DNA from: Thiocystis violascens
GTDB lineage: Bacteria > Pseudomonadota > Gammaproteobacteria > Chromatiales > Chromatiaceae
Reading direction: 5' to 3'
Assembly (NCBI GenBank): GCA_020721065.1
Contig: DYNM01000009.1
Span: 40,796-104,795, forward strand
DNA: 64,000 bases
Every line of letters starts with the position of its first letter. The stretch's first letter is position 1. The translations under genes and the position numbers were made by a program. The notes under the pieces are model-generated. The model saw only the letters and a list, made by a program, of their open reading frames with translations, did no database searches and was not told the origin of the DNA. Shown here in pieces: positions 52,187 through 60,989 of this stretch.

Positions 52187-52966
52187 ATGCTCAATAATAA
52201 CTTTTATCGCACTGGCACTTTTGGCATTTTAATTAGCTGGTTATTATTGTTTAACGTTGTATCTGCTGATCCTATTGTTGATTCAGTACTGGCGCAGGTG
52301 TATGAAGGGTATGATCAAAAAAATGTGTGTTGGCGAGCGCACGCCAATTTAGAAGGTGGTTATTGTTGTTTACAAGTCAAGCGTCAAGATCGCTTGAATA
52401 CCTCCACAGAAGCACGGCTTTATTTATTGTTAGTTGGGCAGTGTTATGACAGCGAAGGCGAACTAGAAAGTGCGCATGTTAATAGTGGAATGGTGGGCGC
52501 ATTGGTGCTCAATTTAAGCGATAAAGTGCGCGTTTTAGCAGGAAATCCCCGCATCCCAATGGGGTCTTATGGCATCGCACCAGAAAAGTGGTCATTGGTT
52601 AAATTTGGTGCGAACGATCATTGGGGCTGGATTACTGAAAGCGGATATACTGGATATGGCGTCACAACGTCTTGGTATTCAATTTTGTTACCGCATGGTA
52701 AAGAAATTAGCGAAATAACTGTTCCATTTGGGTATGATGATTCAGGAAATTGCGACGAAGAAGATAAATCGTGTCGAGTCACTCTCATTGAAGGGACGCT
52801 TGAGATTGATAGCACAAAAATCGAGGAAACGATGTTTCCACTTAAAGTGCGGCTTGAAGGTAAAAAGAAGGGAAAACAGATGCCAGCAAAAACATGGGTT
52901 TTTCCGTTTGATACAAACTCTTGGTCTTATCAAAAACCCAAAGGCTTTCCTGATTTAGACGGGTAA
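52187..52966 (+). CDS. Secreted hypothetical protein
   Basis: 259 residues with a signal peptide (LLLFNVVSADP). The mature protein has six cysteines, many aromatic residues and beta-type patterning ('GYCCLQVKRQDRLNTSTEARLYLLLVGQCY', 'SWYSILLPHGKEISEITVPFGYDDSGNCDEEDKSCRVTLIEG'). No family recognised. It is AT-richer than the neighbouring operons and stands with two other small secreted proteins, so an accessory block is possible. Confidence 0.6.
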   Translation: MLNNNFYRTGTFGILISWLLLFNVVSADPIVDSVLAQVYEGYDQKNVCWRAHANLEGGYCCLQVKRQDRLNTSTEARLYLLLVGQCYDSEGELESAHVNSGMVGALVLNLSDKVRVLAGNPRIPMGSYGIAPEKWSLVKFGANDHWGWITESGYTGYGVTTSWYSILLPHGKEISEITVPFGYDDSGNCDEEDKSCRVTLIEGTLEIDSTKIEETMFPLKVRLEGKKKGKQMPAKTWVFPFDTNSWSYQKPKGFPDLDG

Positions 52967-52972
52967 TAACAA

Positions 52973-53278
52973 ATGCCAACTCTGCGGGTTTTATTCATGC
53001 TTAAACAACTGTGCGTTGCTGTGCTTTTCGTCATTACCGGTACTGCTCGTGCTGGCATTCCACATTTCAACGTCTCTTGCCCCGGCAATTTATACGTTCA
53101 TGCAGACAAAGGTGGTGCTATTTATATCAATGGCAAAGAAACCAAGCTGAAGAAAATCAACGCCAATTATTACGAAGCTACTGGTGCAGGCGTTACTTTA
53201 TCAATCGCTATCAATCCAGATGGCTCAATATTGGTTTCCTACACCGGCAAACACGGCATACATGGCATCTGCGAATAA
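52973..53278 (+). CDS. Small secreted protein with conserved C-terminal pattern
   Basis: 101 residues (93 if starting at the second Met, 52997). Signal peptide ends TARAG; the mature part 'SCPGNLYVHADKGGAIYINGKETKLKK' and 'GVTLSIAINPDGSILVSYTGKHGIHGIC' has two cysteines at the ends, likely disulfide-linked, and a beta-rich repeat look. I recall similar unnamed proteobacterial secreted proteins, but no function. Six bases after the previous stop, so probably one operon. Confidence 0.6.
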   Translation: MPTLRVLFMLKQLCVAVLFVITGTARAGIPHFNVSCPGNLYVHADKGGAIYINGKETKLKKINANYYEATGAGVTLSIAINPDGSILVSYTGKHGIHGICE

Positions 53279-53377
53279 ACGGAGCCGCGCTTGTTAATCA
53301 TCTAGTATTCACGACGTCCCGCTGATTTTTCCCGCTCAACCGGCTTTATCTTTATTAAATTTAGAAGAGAAACGATT

Positions 53378-53860
53378 ATGCAGCATCAGCGCCACCGCGT
53401 TTCAACGACTTTCTTGTTCACCTTGGCACTCGCAGTGCCCGGTACCGTCTTGGCGTATGACGCCAAAGATGCTGTCCGCGATTGCGAAATGCGGCTCCGC
53501 AGCGATTACGATTTGACTGATCTGCGCAACGCTCACGCCGTCCAATTATCCGGCGATAAAAATTATCGCGTTACCGGCAATACCAAAATTGACGGCGATA
53601 AATATCCTTGGACTTGTGACATTGAAAAACGGCGCATCGTTGCTGTTGATTACAGCAATAGCAATCGCCGCCATTCCCAGCGCAGCTCGCGCTTTGATGG
53701 CGGCACCCCCGAAGTCGCGCCGCGTCGTTCCGGTGAAGTGGAAGTGCGGATGCCCGGCGGTTGCACCGTGCTATATGACCGCAATGGCGAGTTGCGCAAT
53801 CGCGGCAGCAGTTGCAGTTCAGATGACCGTCGCCGCGCTGATAAAGCCGCTGATGCTTAA
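53378..53860 (+). CDS. Secreted hypothetical protein, first part of a duplicated module
   Basis: 160 residues with a signal peptide (VPGTVLAYD). The first domain 'DAVRDCEMRLRSDYDLTDLRNAHAVQLSGDKNYRVTGNTKIDGDKYPWTCDIEKRRIVAVDY' resembles small periplasmic proteins with a Cys pair. An Arg/Ser-rich linker leads to a module 'GEVEVRMPGGCTVLYDRNGELRNRGSSC'. A similar module is encoded in the next frame immediately downstream, overlapping by eight bases, suggesting a frameshifted longer protein or a coupled partner. Confidence 0.6.
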   Translation: MQHQRHRVSTTFLFTLALAVPGTVLAYDAKDAVRDCEMRLRSDYDLTDLRNAHAVQLSGDKNYRVTGNTKIDGDKYPWTCDIEKRRIVAVDYSNSNRRHSQRSSRFDGGTPEVAPRRSGEVEVRMPGGCTVLYDRNGELRNRGSSCSSDDRRRADKAADA

Positions 53861-54101
53861 TTTCCGCGATAAGCGTAACAGCGGACGTGACAATGAATAC
53901 GCTCGCGGCGGTAGTAATGAGCAACCTCCAGAAATTATGATGGGCAACAATGGTGAAGGCGAAGTGATCTTTAAAAATAACTGCGTCGTTTATTATAACC
54001 AACGCGGACGGCGCACCGAGGCATTGCCAAAGTGCAGTGATCGGCAGGTCAATAAAGCGGAACAAGCCATGCGTTCTTATCGCCGCGAGCAAGGCATGTA
54101 A
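53853..54101 (+). CDS. Short protein with second copy of the module; possible frameshifted continuation
   Basis: 82 residues from an ATG (53853) overlapping the stop of the previous gene. It has no signal peptide of its own. 'GEGEVIFKNNCVVYYNQRGRRTEALPKCSDRQVNKAEQAM' parallels 'GEVEVRMPGGCTVLYDRNGELRNRGSSCSSDDRRRADKAA' of the preceding protein. Either the two were one protein now split by a single frameshift near 53850, or this is translated by coupling. The longer reading in this frame (from 53589) is a shadow of the upstream gene. Confidence 0.45.
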   Translation: MLNFRDKRNSGRDNEYARGGSNEQPPEIMMGNNGEGEVIFKNNCVVYYNQRGRRTEALPKCSDRQVNKAEQAMRSYRREQGM

Positions 54102-54258
54102 TTGTTTGAAACTGATGTGTGGCGCAGTGGTAAAACAAACGACTCATTAAATCGTTGTTAAACGAATGTCATAACATTGAGATAGCGACATTTTAACTGC
54201 GCCTTTTTTAAAATAATCTGTTCTAAACAACTGAATCAGTTTTGGAGACCGACTATCA

Positions 54259-54810
54259 ATGAAGATGAGTTCTTCACAATACGCTGCTGTCGCTGCTCGC
54301 GCCGACTGTTTGGTGACTGCTGCCGAAATGGAAACCGCGTTAGATCAGATGGCGGCGACCTTGACTGCGCACTTAGCCGGCAAGGACCCGCTGGTGCTGT
54401 GCGTGATGACGGGCGCGGTGATTGCCGCCGGGCTGCTGTTACCTCGGCTCAATTTCCAATTGCGGGTCGATTACCTCCACGCCAGCCGTTATCAGGGCGC
54501 GACGCGGGGCGGCGCGTTGGCGTGGCAACATCGCCCCAGCGCAGCGATTCGCGGTGAGCATATCTTGGTGTTAGATGACATTTTGGATGAAGGCATCACG
54601 CTGGAGCAGGTGGTGCGGGCGTGTCACGAAGATGGAGCGGCAAGCGTGATGTCGGCAGTGTTGGTGGAAAAACAGCGCCCGCATCAGTGCCAAGCAGACG
54701 TGGTCGGAGTGGTGGTGCCAGATCGCTATCTTTATGGCTACGGTCTTGATTATAAAAACTATTTTCGCAACGCCGCAGGTATTTTTGCGGTGGCGGAAGC
54801 GGATATTTAG
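54259..54810 (+). CDS. hpt: Hypoxanthine-guanine phosphoribosyltransferase
   Basis: 183 residues. Purine salvage: hypoxanthine or guanine + PRPP to IMP or GMP. The PRPP-binding motif HILVLDDILDEGITL is at 101-115. 'VLCVMTGAVIAAGLLLPRL' is the first loop and 'VVVPDRYLYGYGLDYKNYFRN' the base-binding region, as in bacterial HPRTs. GGAG precedes the start. The ComFB gene follows 21 bases downstream. Confidence 0.9.
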   Translation: MKMSSSQYAAVAARADCLVTAAEMETALDQMAATLTAHLAGKDPLVLCVMTGAVIAAGLLLPRLNFQLRVDYLHASRYQGATRGGALAWQHRPSAAIRGEHILVLDDILDEGITLEQVVRACHEDGAASVMSAVLVEKQRPHQCQADVVGVVVPDRYLYGYGLDYKNYFRNAAGIFAVAEADI

Positions 54811-54831
54811 CGGCGAGATGGTGCCCCGGCA

Positions 54832-55110
54832 ATGCTTTCAACGATCACCAATTATTACGAGCGCCTCGTTTTAGAGCGCCTGCACGAGCTGTTGCATCCC
54901 GACGGCACCGAGTTCGATGCGGATTATGTCGATGATTTGGCGTGTGTGGCGCTGAACTATTTGCCACCGCGTTATATGCGGCATGGCGTTGATTTTGTAT
55001 CACATTTAACGGATACGGAATTGCGCCAAATTCAAGATGAGGTCATCGACGCAGTTGGATTTGCATTGATGACCACTCAACGCCGTACCACCGGGCGCGA
55101 GGCGGAATAA
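54832..55110 (+). CDS. ComFB-family protein
   Basis: 92 residues. 'ITNYYERLVLERLHELL', 'DDLACVALNYLPPRYMRHGVDFVSHLT' and a closing helix match the late-competence ComFB family; ALNxLPPRYxRH is its hallmark. Cyanobacterial members are reported to bind cyclic dinucleotides, including c-di-GMP, and to affect type IV pili and competence. That would fit the two diguanylate cyclases and the Pil-Chp system in this window, but the link is inference. Confidence 0.85.
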   Translation: MLSTITNYYERLVLERLHELLHPDGTEFDADYVDDLACVALNYLPPRYMRHGVDFVSHLTDTELRQIQDEVIDAVGFALMTTQRRTTGREAE

Positions 55111-55130
55111 ACCACTCGCGCTGGCGGCAT

Positions 55131-56534
55131 TCAACGCGCCAGCACTGCGCTTGCTTCGCTCACCAAGTGGCTGAAAGTGGCGTAACTGCGGGCGTCAAGC
55201 TGACAACTGCGGCTGCGGCGGTCGGCGTACACGATGCCGAGCACCTGTGTGCCAATCCACACTGATGCAAAAAAACACTGGTCAATGCCGGTGAGTTCCA
55301 ACAGTCCCGGTGGTAAACGCGGTGTCAGCGTGGCGCTGTTGTCTGCGTTGAGCCACAGCGCCGTGGGCGTCGCCAATAGTTCACTCATCAGGCTGTCGTC
55401 TTCAACTGTCACCCGAAACTGATTGAACAGCGGCTCAAAATCGGTGCCGACTAAATGCTCGGCACTCAAGAGGCGTCGCCGTGCGTGATAGCGTGCGAAT
55501 ACCACGCGATTGAGTCCCAAGCCGTGATGCAGCGTGCGCACCAACAGCATCAACACTTCATCCTGCGTCAACGCCGCCGCGTCGGGTTCCCATGCAGCAC
55601 GGCAGATGGCGATTTCGTTGGCACGCGGAGCCAGACAGAAGGACACTGCCCACGAGGTTGGCAGCGCAATATCGCCATCAACCGGCAATAACTTCAATGG
55701 CTTCACCGCATATTTTGTCGCCGCGTCGTTAAATGCGATCAACACCGCATTGATGCGCTGTAGCAGTTCTGGCAACTCCAGCGCCAGCAATTGCGCCGTC
55801 AAGCGTAAATCCGTCATCTGCGTCGGACGCTGCCAGCCCGAGAAAGCATGAGAAGCCACCTGCGTCGCCAACATCACGCACAACGTGCGTGGAAATTGCG
55901 CATTTCGCGCCCGCATCGCCTCCCGCACCATCGCCGGCAACTGCCACTGTTGCGCCAATTGATAGCCCAACTCCTCCAAACTTTCACCCAGCGAGAGATA
56001 TTCGGCTTCGTGCGGCAACAGGTGATTGATCTCTACTAACTCCAGATAGCGATTGATGCGCGGATCGCCGTGTGCGAGCAAAAACAGCTCACCTAAGTGA
56101 TTGAGCAGCGCCGCTAAACTGACCTCCGCCGGTAAACGATCCCGATCACTCTCCGCCCAATCGTGCGCCAAAAATGCCGCCAGCACGGCGCGACCGGCAC
56201 AACGTTGATAAGACGCCAAGCGCGTTGGTGCCAACACCGCATCGGCGACGGGAGCAGCCGTTTCCAACTGCAACACAGTTTGGGTGCCGAGCATGTGAAT
56301 TGCATCTTCGAGCATGGCGACTTCAGCGGTGAAATGGCGATGGGGAACCGCGTTGGCGCGTTGCAACACCCGCAGCGCCAGCGCCGGGTCTGCCATGACG
56401 GATAACGCGATTTTACGCAATGGGGCGAGATCATCCGCCAACAGCGCGGCAAAATCGTGGCGCGTCCACGCCAAAATCGGGAGTTCTTCCGGTGTTGCCT
56501 GCGCGGTTATCGCGTCTAACCAGTTTGAATGCAC
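55131..56534 (-). CDS. HDOD-domain signalling protein
   Basis: 467 residues. The N-terminal HDOD domain (~15-215): 'LRKIALSVMADPALALRVLQRANA', 'EDAIHMLGTQTVLQLE', 'AALLNHLGELFLLAHGD' (degenerate HD-like motif, no full metal site), 'LEELGYQLAQQWQLPAMVREAM'. The C-terminal ~180 residues look GAF-like ('WIGTQVLGIVYADRRSRSCQLDARSYATFSHLV'). HDOD proteins are non-catalytic regulators in motility and c-di-GMP pathways. Convergent with comFB. Confidence 0.75.
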   Translation of the reverse strand: MHSNWLDAITAQATPEELPILAWTRHDFAALLADDLAPLRKIALSVMADPALALRVLQRANAVPHRHFTAEVAMLEDAIHMLGTQTVLQLETAAPVADAVLAPTRLASYQRCAGRAVLAAFLAHDWAESDRDRLPAEVSLAALLNHLGELFLLAHGDPRINRYLELVEINHLLPHEAEYLSLGESLEELGYQLAQQWQLPAMVREAMRARNAQFPRTLCVMLATQVASHAFSGWQRPTQMTDLRLTAQLLALELPELLQRINAVLIAFNDAATKYAVKPLKLLPVDGDIALPTSWAVSFCLAPRANEIAICRAAWEPDAAALTQDEVLMLLVRTLHHGLGLNRVVFARYHARRRLLSAEHLVGTDFEPLFNQFRVTVEDDSLMSELLATPTALWLNADNSATLTPRLPPGLLELTGIDQCFFASVWIGTQVLGIVYADRRSRSCQLDARSYATFSHLVSEASAVLAR

Positions 56535-56704
56535 AGTGATTTCTCCCCATTAAAATGATGCTATTAGGTTGCCTGAAAGTGTGATCTGTGTCACATAGAA
56601 GGTGCCCCAAAACTGCGGGTTAGGCTATGATTCGTCGCTACCGGCGCTCGTCATCCCTGCTTCATTCCGGCGACTCAACTTTCATGCTCTGAGGACGCAA
56701 CTCC

Positions 56705-57559
56705 GTGAATCTGATCCTTGGCTCAATTATCGTTTTCGCATCCGTACTCGGTGGTTTTGCTGCCGGTGGCGGTCACATTGCCGCACTTTGGCAGCCGTTT
56801 GAATTAGTGATTATTTTAGGAGCGGCGCTCGGTGGATTTATTATTGCAAATCCGATGAGTGTCGTGATGGCATCGCTCAAAAGTATTCCAGCGTTATTCA
56901 CTGGCGCTAAATACAAAAAAGCAGATTATCTTGATGCGTTAGGGTTTATGTATGACCTATTTACCAAAGCGCGTAAAGAGGGTCTGATGGGAATTGAAGG
57001 TGATATTGAAGAACCCGCCAATAGTTCCTTATTCCAAAAATATCCGCGCTTATTAAAAGATCATCATGCCACTGAATTTATTTCGGATTATATGCGTTTA
57101 GTGGTCAGCGGCAATATGAATCCATTTGAATTAGATAATTTGATGGATATCGAAATTAACACCCATCATCACGAGGCGGAAGCAGCAGCTCATGCGGTGC
57201 AGCGCGTCGGTGATGGTTTACCGGCATTCGGTATCGTGGCGGCCGTGCTCGGTATCGTCCACACGATGGCAGCACTCGGCGGACCGATGAGCGAACTCGG
57301 CACGCTGGTCGCAGCGGCGCTGGTGGGTACCCTCAGCGGTATTTTGATTGCGTATGGTTTTGTCAGCCCGATTTCGACGGTGATGGAACGTTACGCGGCG
57401 GAGGAAACGCGCTTTTTAAGTTGTTTGAAGGCGTGCATTCTCGCCAATGTGCAGGGCTACAGTCCGCAGGTGGCGGTTGAATTTGGGCGCAAAACGATGG
57501 GTTCGGATTTCCGTCCCAGCTTTAGCGATCTGGAAAAACATCTGCGCGGCGGCGCGTAA
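56705..57559 (+). CDS. motA: Flagellar motor stator protein MotA
   Basis: 284 residues with four TM segments (N-terminal pair ~1-50, C-terminal pair ~168-225) and a large cytoplasmic loop. 'GVVAAVLGIVHTMAALGGP' type and 'ALVGTLSGILIAYGFVSPI' are MotA signatures. GTG start; GAGG is 12 bases upstream. It forms the MotA5B2 ion channel with MotB, 15 bases downstream. No other flagellar gene lies in the window. Confidence 0.93.
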   Translation: MNLILGSIIVFASVLGGFAAGGGHIAALWQPFELVIILGAALGGFIIANPMSVVMASLKSIPALFTGAKYKKADYLDALGFMYDLFTKARKEGLMGIEGDIEEPANSSLFQKYPRLLKDHHATEFISDYMRLVVSGNMNPFELDNLMDIEINTHHHEAEAAAHAVQRVGDGLPAFGIVAAVLGIVHTMAALGGPMSELGTLVAAALVGTLSGILIAYGFVSPISTVMERYAAEETRFLSCLKACILANVQGYSPQVAVEFGRKTMGSDFRPSFSDLEKHLRGGA

Positions 57560-57574
57560 GCGAGCAGCTCTGAC

Positions 57575-58513
57575 ATGGCCATTGATAACAGTAAACAACC
57601 GATTATCATCAAAAAGATTTTCAAGGGTGGCGGTCATCACGGCGGCGCTTGGAAAATTGCTTTTGCTGATTTTGCGACCGCAATGATGGCGTTTTTTATG
57701 TTGCTTTGGATTATGGCATCGACGACCAAAGAGCAAAAAGCCGCTATTTCAACCTATTTCAAAAATCCCTCAGCATTTGAAGGTGCCAGCACCGCACCAT
57801 CGCAAGCGCAAGGCGAAGGTTCAGGAGCCAGTCCGTCGTTGATTTCATTTGATGGCGCGATTGATATGGCTCCAGAAGCGCAGCAGTCGGTATTGGATGC
57901 CGAGCAGGTTGATGCAGCGGCAATGGCGCTGGATCAAGCGCGATTGGAGCAATTAAAAGAGGAATTGGAAGAGGCGGTGGAACAAAGCGCCACGTTGCAA
58001 CCGTATAAAGAGCAGTTGTTAATTGACATCACTTCAGAAGGATTGCGCATTCAAATTGTGGATAAAGAAAACCGGTCGATGTTTGATTCCGGCAGTGCGC
58101 AATTGAAAAGTTATACGATTGAAATTCTCAAAGAATTGGCGGCGATGATTAACAATGTGCCCAATCGGGTGAGCCTGACGGGGCACACGGATTCGCACAT
58201 TTTGGCGCGGCGCGGCATCACCAATTGGGAGTTGTCGGCGGATCGTGCCAACGCAGCGCGGCGGACGTTGGTGGCGGGTGGAATGCGTGAGGAAAAAATG
58301 GGGCGGGTGGTTGGTTTTGCGGACACGGTGCCTTTTGATAAAGATAATCCCGACAGTGCTGTCAATCGCCGTATCAGTATTATCGTGTTGAATAAAAAGG
58401 CAGATGAAGAAATTCACGGTGACAAACCTGCCGCACCAGCGCCACCTCCGGCGGGTGCGACGGTGCAGCCATTGCCGGGCGTATTGTCAGAACCCAAGCC
58501 GCCGCTGCGTTGA
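57575..58513 (+). CDS. motB: Flagellar motor stator protein MotB
   Basis: 312 residues. One TM helix with the ion-binding aspartate D32 (FADFATAMMAFFMLLWIMA), a plug/linker rich in Gln and Glu, then an OmpA-like peptidoglycan-binding domain ('RVSLTGHTDS', 'NWELSADRANAARRTLVAGG', 'NRRISIIVLNK'). The C-tail is Pro-rich. H+ versus Na+ specificity cannot be fixed by eye, though Ala before Asp and Phe/Ala following resembles proton-type MotB. Confidence 0.93.
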   Translation: MAIDNSKQPIIIKKIFKGGGHHGGAWKIAFADFATAMMAFFMLLWIMASTTKEQKAAISTYFKNPSAFEGASTAPSQAQGEGSGASPSLISFDGAIDMAPEAQQSVLDAEQVDAAAMALDQARLEQLKEELEEAVEQSATLQPYKEQLLIDITSEGLRIQIVDKENRSMFDSGSAQLKSYTIEILKELAAMINNVPNRVSLTGHTDSHILARRGITNWELSADRANAARRTLVAGGMREEKMGRVVGFADTVPFDKDNPDSAVNRRISIIVLNKKADEEIHGDKPAAPAPPPAGATVQPLPGVLSEPKPPLR

Positions 58514-58558
58514 GTTTGCGCGGCTAACGTTCACACAGGCATTGACCACTGTTACGCC

Positions 58559-60136
58559 ATGACCACTTGCATTCACGATCTTTTATTGACCCAAGCGCAA
58601 CGTACTCCAACGCATCCAGCAGTCCGCTGTGCGGGGGTGGAATGGTCTTATCAGCAGTTGGCGGACGCGGTACAGGCGGCTGCCGCCGTGTATTTGACGT
58701 TGGGATTGCAGCGCGGCGAGCGCGTCGCGGTGTATCTCGACAAGCGCCTTGAAACGGTGAGCGCCTTGTTTGGCGCAGCGGCAGCCGGCGGGGTGTTTGT
58801 GCCGATCAATCCGTTGCTCAAAGCCGAACAGGTCGCGCACATTTTGACTGATTGCAGCGTGCGGATTCTGGTCACGACGACCGAGCGGCTGGCGCTGTTG
58901 CAGCCGGTGCTGGCGCAGTGCGGGGCGTTGCAAACGCTTGTATTGGTTGGCAATCCAGCCACCGAGCTGGAGACTTTGCCGCCAACGTTGGCGCTGCGCA
59001 GTTGGGATGAACCTGCGCCGAGCGCGATCACTCCGCACCGCGTGATTGATGGCGATGTGGCGGCGATTTTGTACACCTCCGGCAGCACCGGACGCCCCAA
59101 AGGTGTTGTGTTGTCGCATCGCAATCTGGTTGCTGGCGCAGTCAGTGTCGCCAGTTATCTTGAGAATCAAGCAACGGATCGGATTTTGGCGGTGCTGCCG
59201 CTCAGTTTTGATTACGGTTTGAGCCAGTTGACGACTGCATTTCACGTCGGCGCGTGCGTGGTGTTGATGAATTATCTGCTGCCGCGTGACGTGATCCGCG
59301 CTGTCGTCAAAGAGCGCATCACCGGATTGGCAGCAGTGCCGCCGCTGTGGATTCAACTGGCTGAATTGGCATGGCCGGCAAGCGTGGGCGAGCATCTGCG
59401 CTATATCACCAACTCCGGCGGCGCGATGCCGGGCGCAACGCTTGCGCAGCTCCGGGCGCAGTTGCCGCACACGCAGCCGTTTTTGATGTACGGCTTAACC
59501 GAAGCATTCCGCTCTACTTATTTGCCGCCAGATGAGATCGACCGGCGTCCGGGGTCGATGGGCAAGGCGATTCCGAATGCAGAAATCATGGTGGTGCGCC
59601 CGGACGGGACGCCGTGCGCCGATGAAGAGCCGGGCGAATTGGTGCATCGCGGTATTCACGTCGCGCTCGGGTATTGGAATGACGCGGAAAAAACCGCCGA
59701 GCGTTTCAAACCCGCACCTGCCCGCTCACCGGAATTGATGCTGCCCGAGTTGGCGGTGTGGTCAGGCGATACGGTGAAACGCGACGCCGATGGTTTTTTA
59801 TATTTCATCGGACGGCGCGACGAGATGATTAAAACTTCCGGTTATCGCGTCAGTCCGACCGAAATTGAGGAAGTGATTTATGCCAGCGGGTTGGTCGCCG
59901 AAGTCGCGGCGCTCGGCGTGGCTCATCCGCTGTTGGGACAAGCGGTGGTGGTGGTGATTTTTACTGCCAAACATTCTGACGCGCTCAGTGCGTCGCTATT
60001 GGCGGCGTGTCAAATGCAGTTACCAACCTTTATGCACCCGACGCAGATTATCGTCCGCACTGAACCGCTGCCGCGCAATCCCAACGGCAAAATTGATCGC
60101 ACCCGATTAGCGCAAGAATTGAGTGATTTGTTTTAA
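58559..60136 (+). CDS. AMP-forming acyl-CoA ligase, exosortase A system-associated type
   Basis: 525 residues. ANL-fold adenylating enzyme: A3 LYTSGSTGRPKGVVLSHRN, A5 'LMYGLTEAFRSTYLPPDEID', A8 'FIGRRDEMIKTSGYRVSP', A10 lysine 'PRNPNGKIDR'. The 'YGLTEAFRSTYLPPDE' and 'RRPGSMGKAIPNAEI' stretches are characteristic of the ligase found in exosortase A/PEP-CTERM exopolysaccharide loci. The matching PLP decarboxylase is two genes downstream. No exosortase (xrtA) is visible in the window. Confidence 0.85.
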   Translation: MTTCIHDLLLTQAQRTPTHPAVRCAGVEWSYQQLADAVQAAAAVYLTLGLQRGERVAVYLDKRLETVSALFGAAAAGGVFVPINPLLKAEQVAHILTDCSVRILVTTTERLALLQPVLAQCGALQTLVLVGNPATELETLPPTLALRSWDEPAPSAITPHRVIDGDVAAILYTSGSTGRPKGVVLSHRNLVAGAVSVASYLENQATDRILAVLPLSFDYGLSQLTTAFHVGACVVLMNYLLPRDVIRAVVKERITGLAAVPPLWIQLAELAWPASVGEHLRYITNSGGAMPGATLAQLRAQLPHTQPFLMYGLTEAFRSTYLPPDEIDRRPGSMGKAIPNAEIMVVRPDGTPCADEEPGELVHRGIHVALGYWNDAEKTAERFKPAPARSPELMLPELAVWSGDTVKRDADGFLYFIGRRDEMIKTSGYRVSPTEIEEVIYASGLVAEVAALGVAHPLLGQAVVVVIFTAKHSDALSASLLAACQMQLPTFMHPTQIIVRTEPLPRNPNGKIDRTRLAQELSDLF

Positions 60137-60191
60137 ATAGCATGTTGATTGAAATAAATCGGTTTTTAATTCAATTAAAGAGGAGGTTATT

Positions 60192-60956
60192 TTGAACATT
60201 TTTTCGATGAAAAAACTGATGATTATTGCAATGGTGATGATCGCGGTTCACTTGGTTGGATGTCGCACCATGACCGCCGGTGACATGCTCAGTACAGCTT
60301 CTGGAGTATTTGCTGCAACGTCAATTACTGATGCGCAGATGATGCAGGAAGCAGAAGCAGCAACCGCAACTTTAGACCAGAATAATCAACTCGCCCCAGC
60401 TAGTAGCAAATATCAAAAGCGTGTGCAAACCCTCGCCAAAAATCTGCAAAACGTCAACGGTGTGCCTTTGAATATCAAGGTGTACATGACCAAAGACATC
60501 AATGCGTTTGCAATGGCTAACGGAACAATTCGCGTTTATTCGGGGCTGATGGATGCCATGAACGATGATGAATTGCTGTTTATTGTCGGTCACGAGGTGG
60601 GACACGTTGCCAAAGGTCACACCAAACAACGGATGCGCACGGCATTGCTCACCCAAGTTGGTCGGGATGTAGTTATAAAAAGTGCCAATCAGCAAGTTGC
60701 CGCGTTGACAGCGTCACAATTGGGAGAATTCAGTGAAAAAGTGATTAACGCTCAATTCTCACAAAAGAACGAACGTGAGGCGGATGATTATGGATTGGAA
60801 GTTCTAAAACAGAGCGGCAGAAATCCACTTGGTGCGGTTACTGCGTTGGAAAAACTTGCATCAATGGGGAGCAGCAATTCAAGTTTCGTTACACAGATGC
60901 TATCAACCCATCCTGAACCGGGAGCGCGAGCAGAGCGGATTCGGAAGGCGCTTTAA
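60192..60956 (+). CDS. M48-family metalloprotease lipoprotein
   Basis: 254 residues with a lipoprotein signal (VHLVGC, C24). Zinc protease motif H134-E-V-G-H138 with third ligand E196 in EREADDYGL. 'FAMANGTIRVYSGLMD' and 'STHPEPGARAERIRK' are typical of LoiP/YcaL/BepA-like periplasmic M48 enzymes that handle outer-membrane protein quality control. AGGAGG at 60181-60186 is 5 bases before TTG 60192 and 20 before ATG 60207, so the TTG is the likely start. It interrupts the exosortase-associated pair. Confidence 0.88.
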   Translation: MNIFSMKKLMIIAMVMIAVHLVGCRTMTAGDMLSTASGVFAATSITDAQMMQEAEAATATLDQNNQLAPASSKYQKRVQTLAKNLQNVNGVPLNIKVYMTKDINAFAMANGTIRVYSGLMDAMNDDELLFIVGHEVGHVAKGHTKQRMRTALLTQVGRDVVIKSANQQVAALTASQLGEFSEKVINAQFSQKNEREADDYGLEVLKQSGRNPLGAVTALEKLASMGSSNSSFVTQMLSTHPEPGARAERIRKAL

Positions 60957-60989
60957 TTCCCATCACTTGTATTCATAGATCAATCAACA

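Noticed and set aside
53589..53852. Extended N-terminus for the 82-residue protein, giving 170 residues
   Set aside because: This part lies wholly inside the 160-residue secreted protein in another frame and has no signal or family pattern.
56705..58513. ExbB/ExbD or TolQ/TolR pair instead of MotA/MotB
   Set aside because: The OmpA-like C-terminal domain and D32 context are MotB features, and the MotA partner has the large cytoplasmic loop and length expected.
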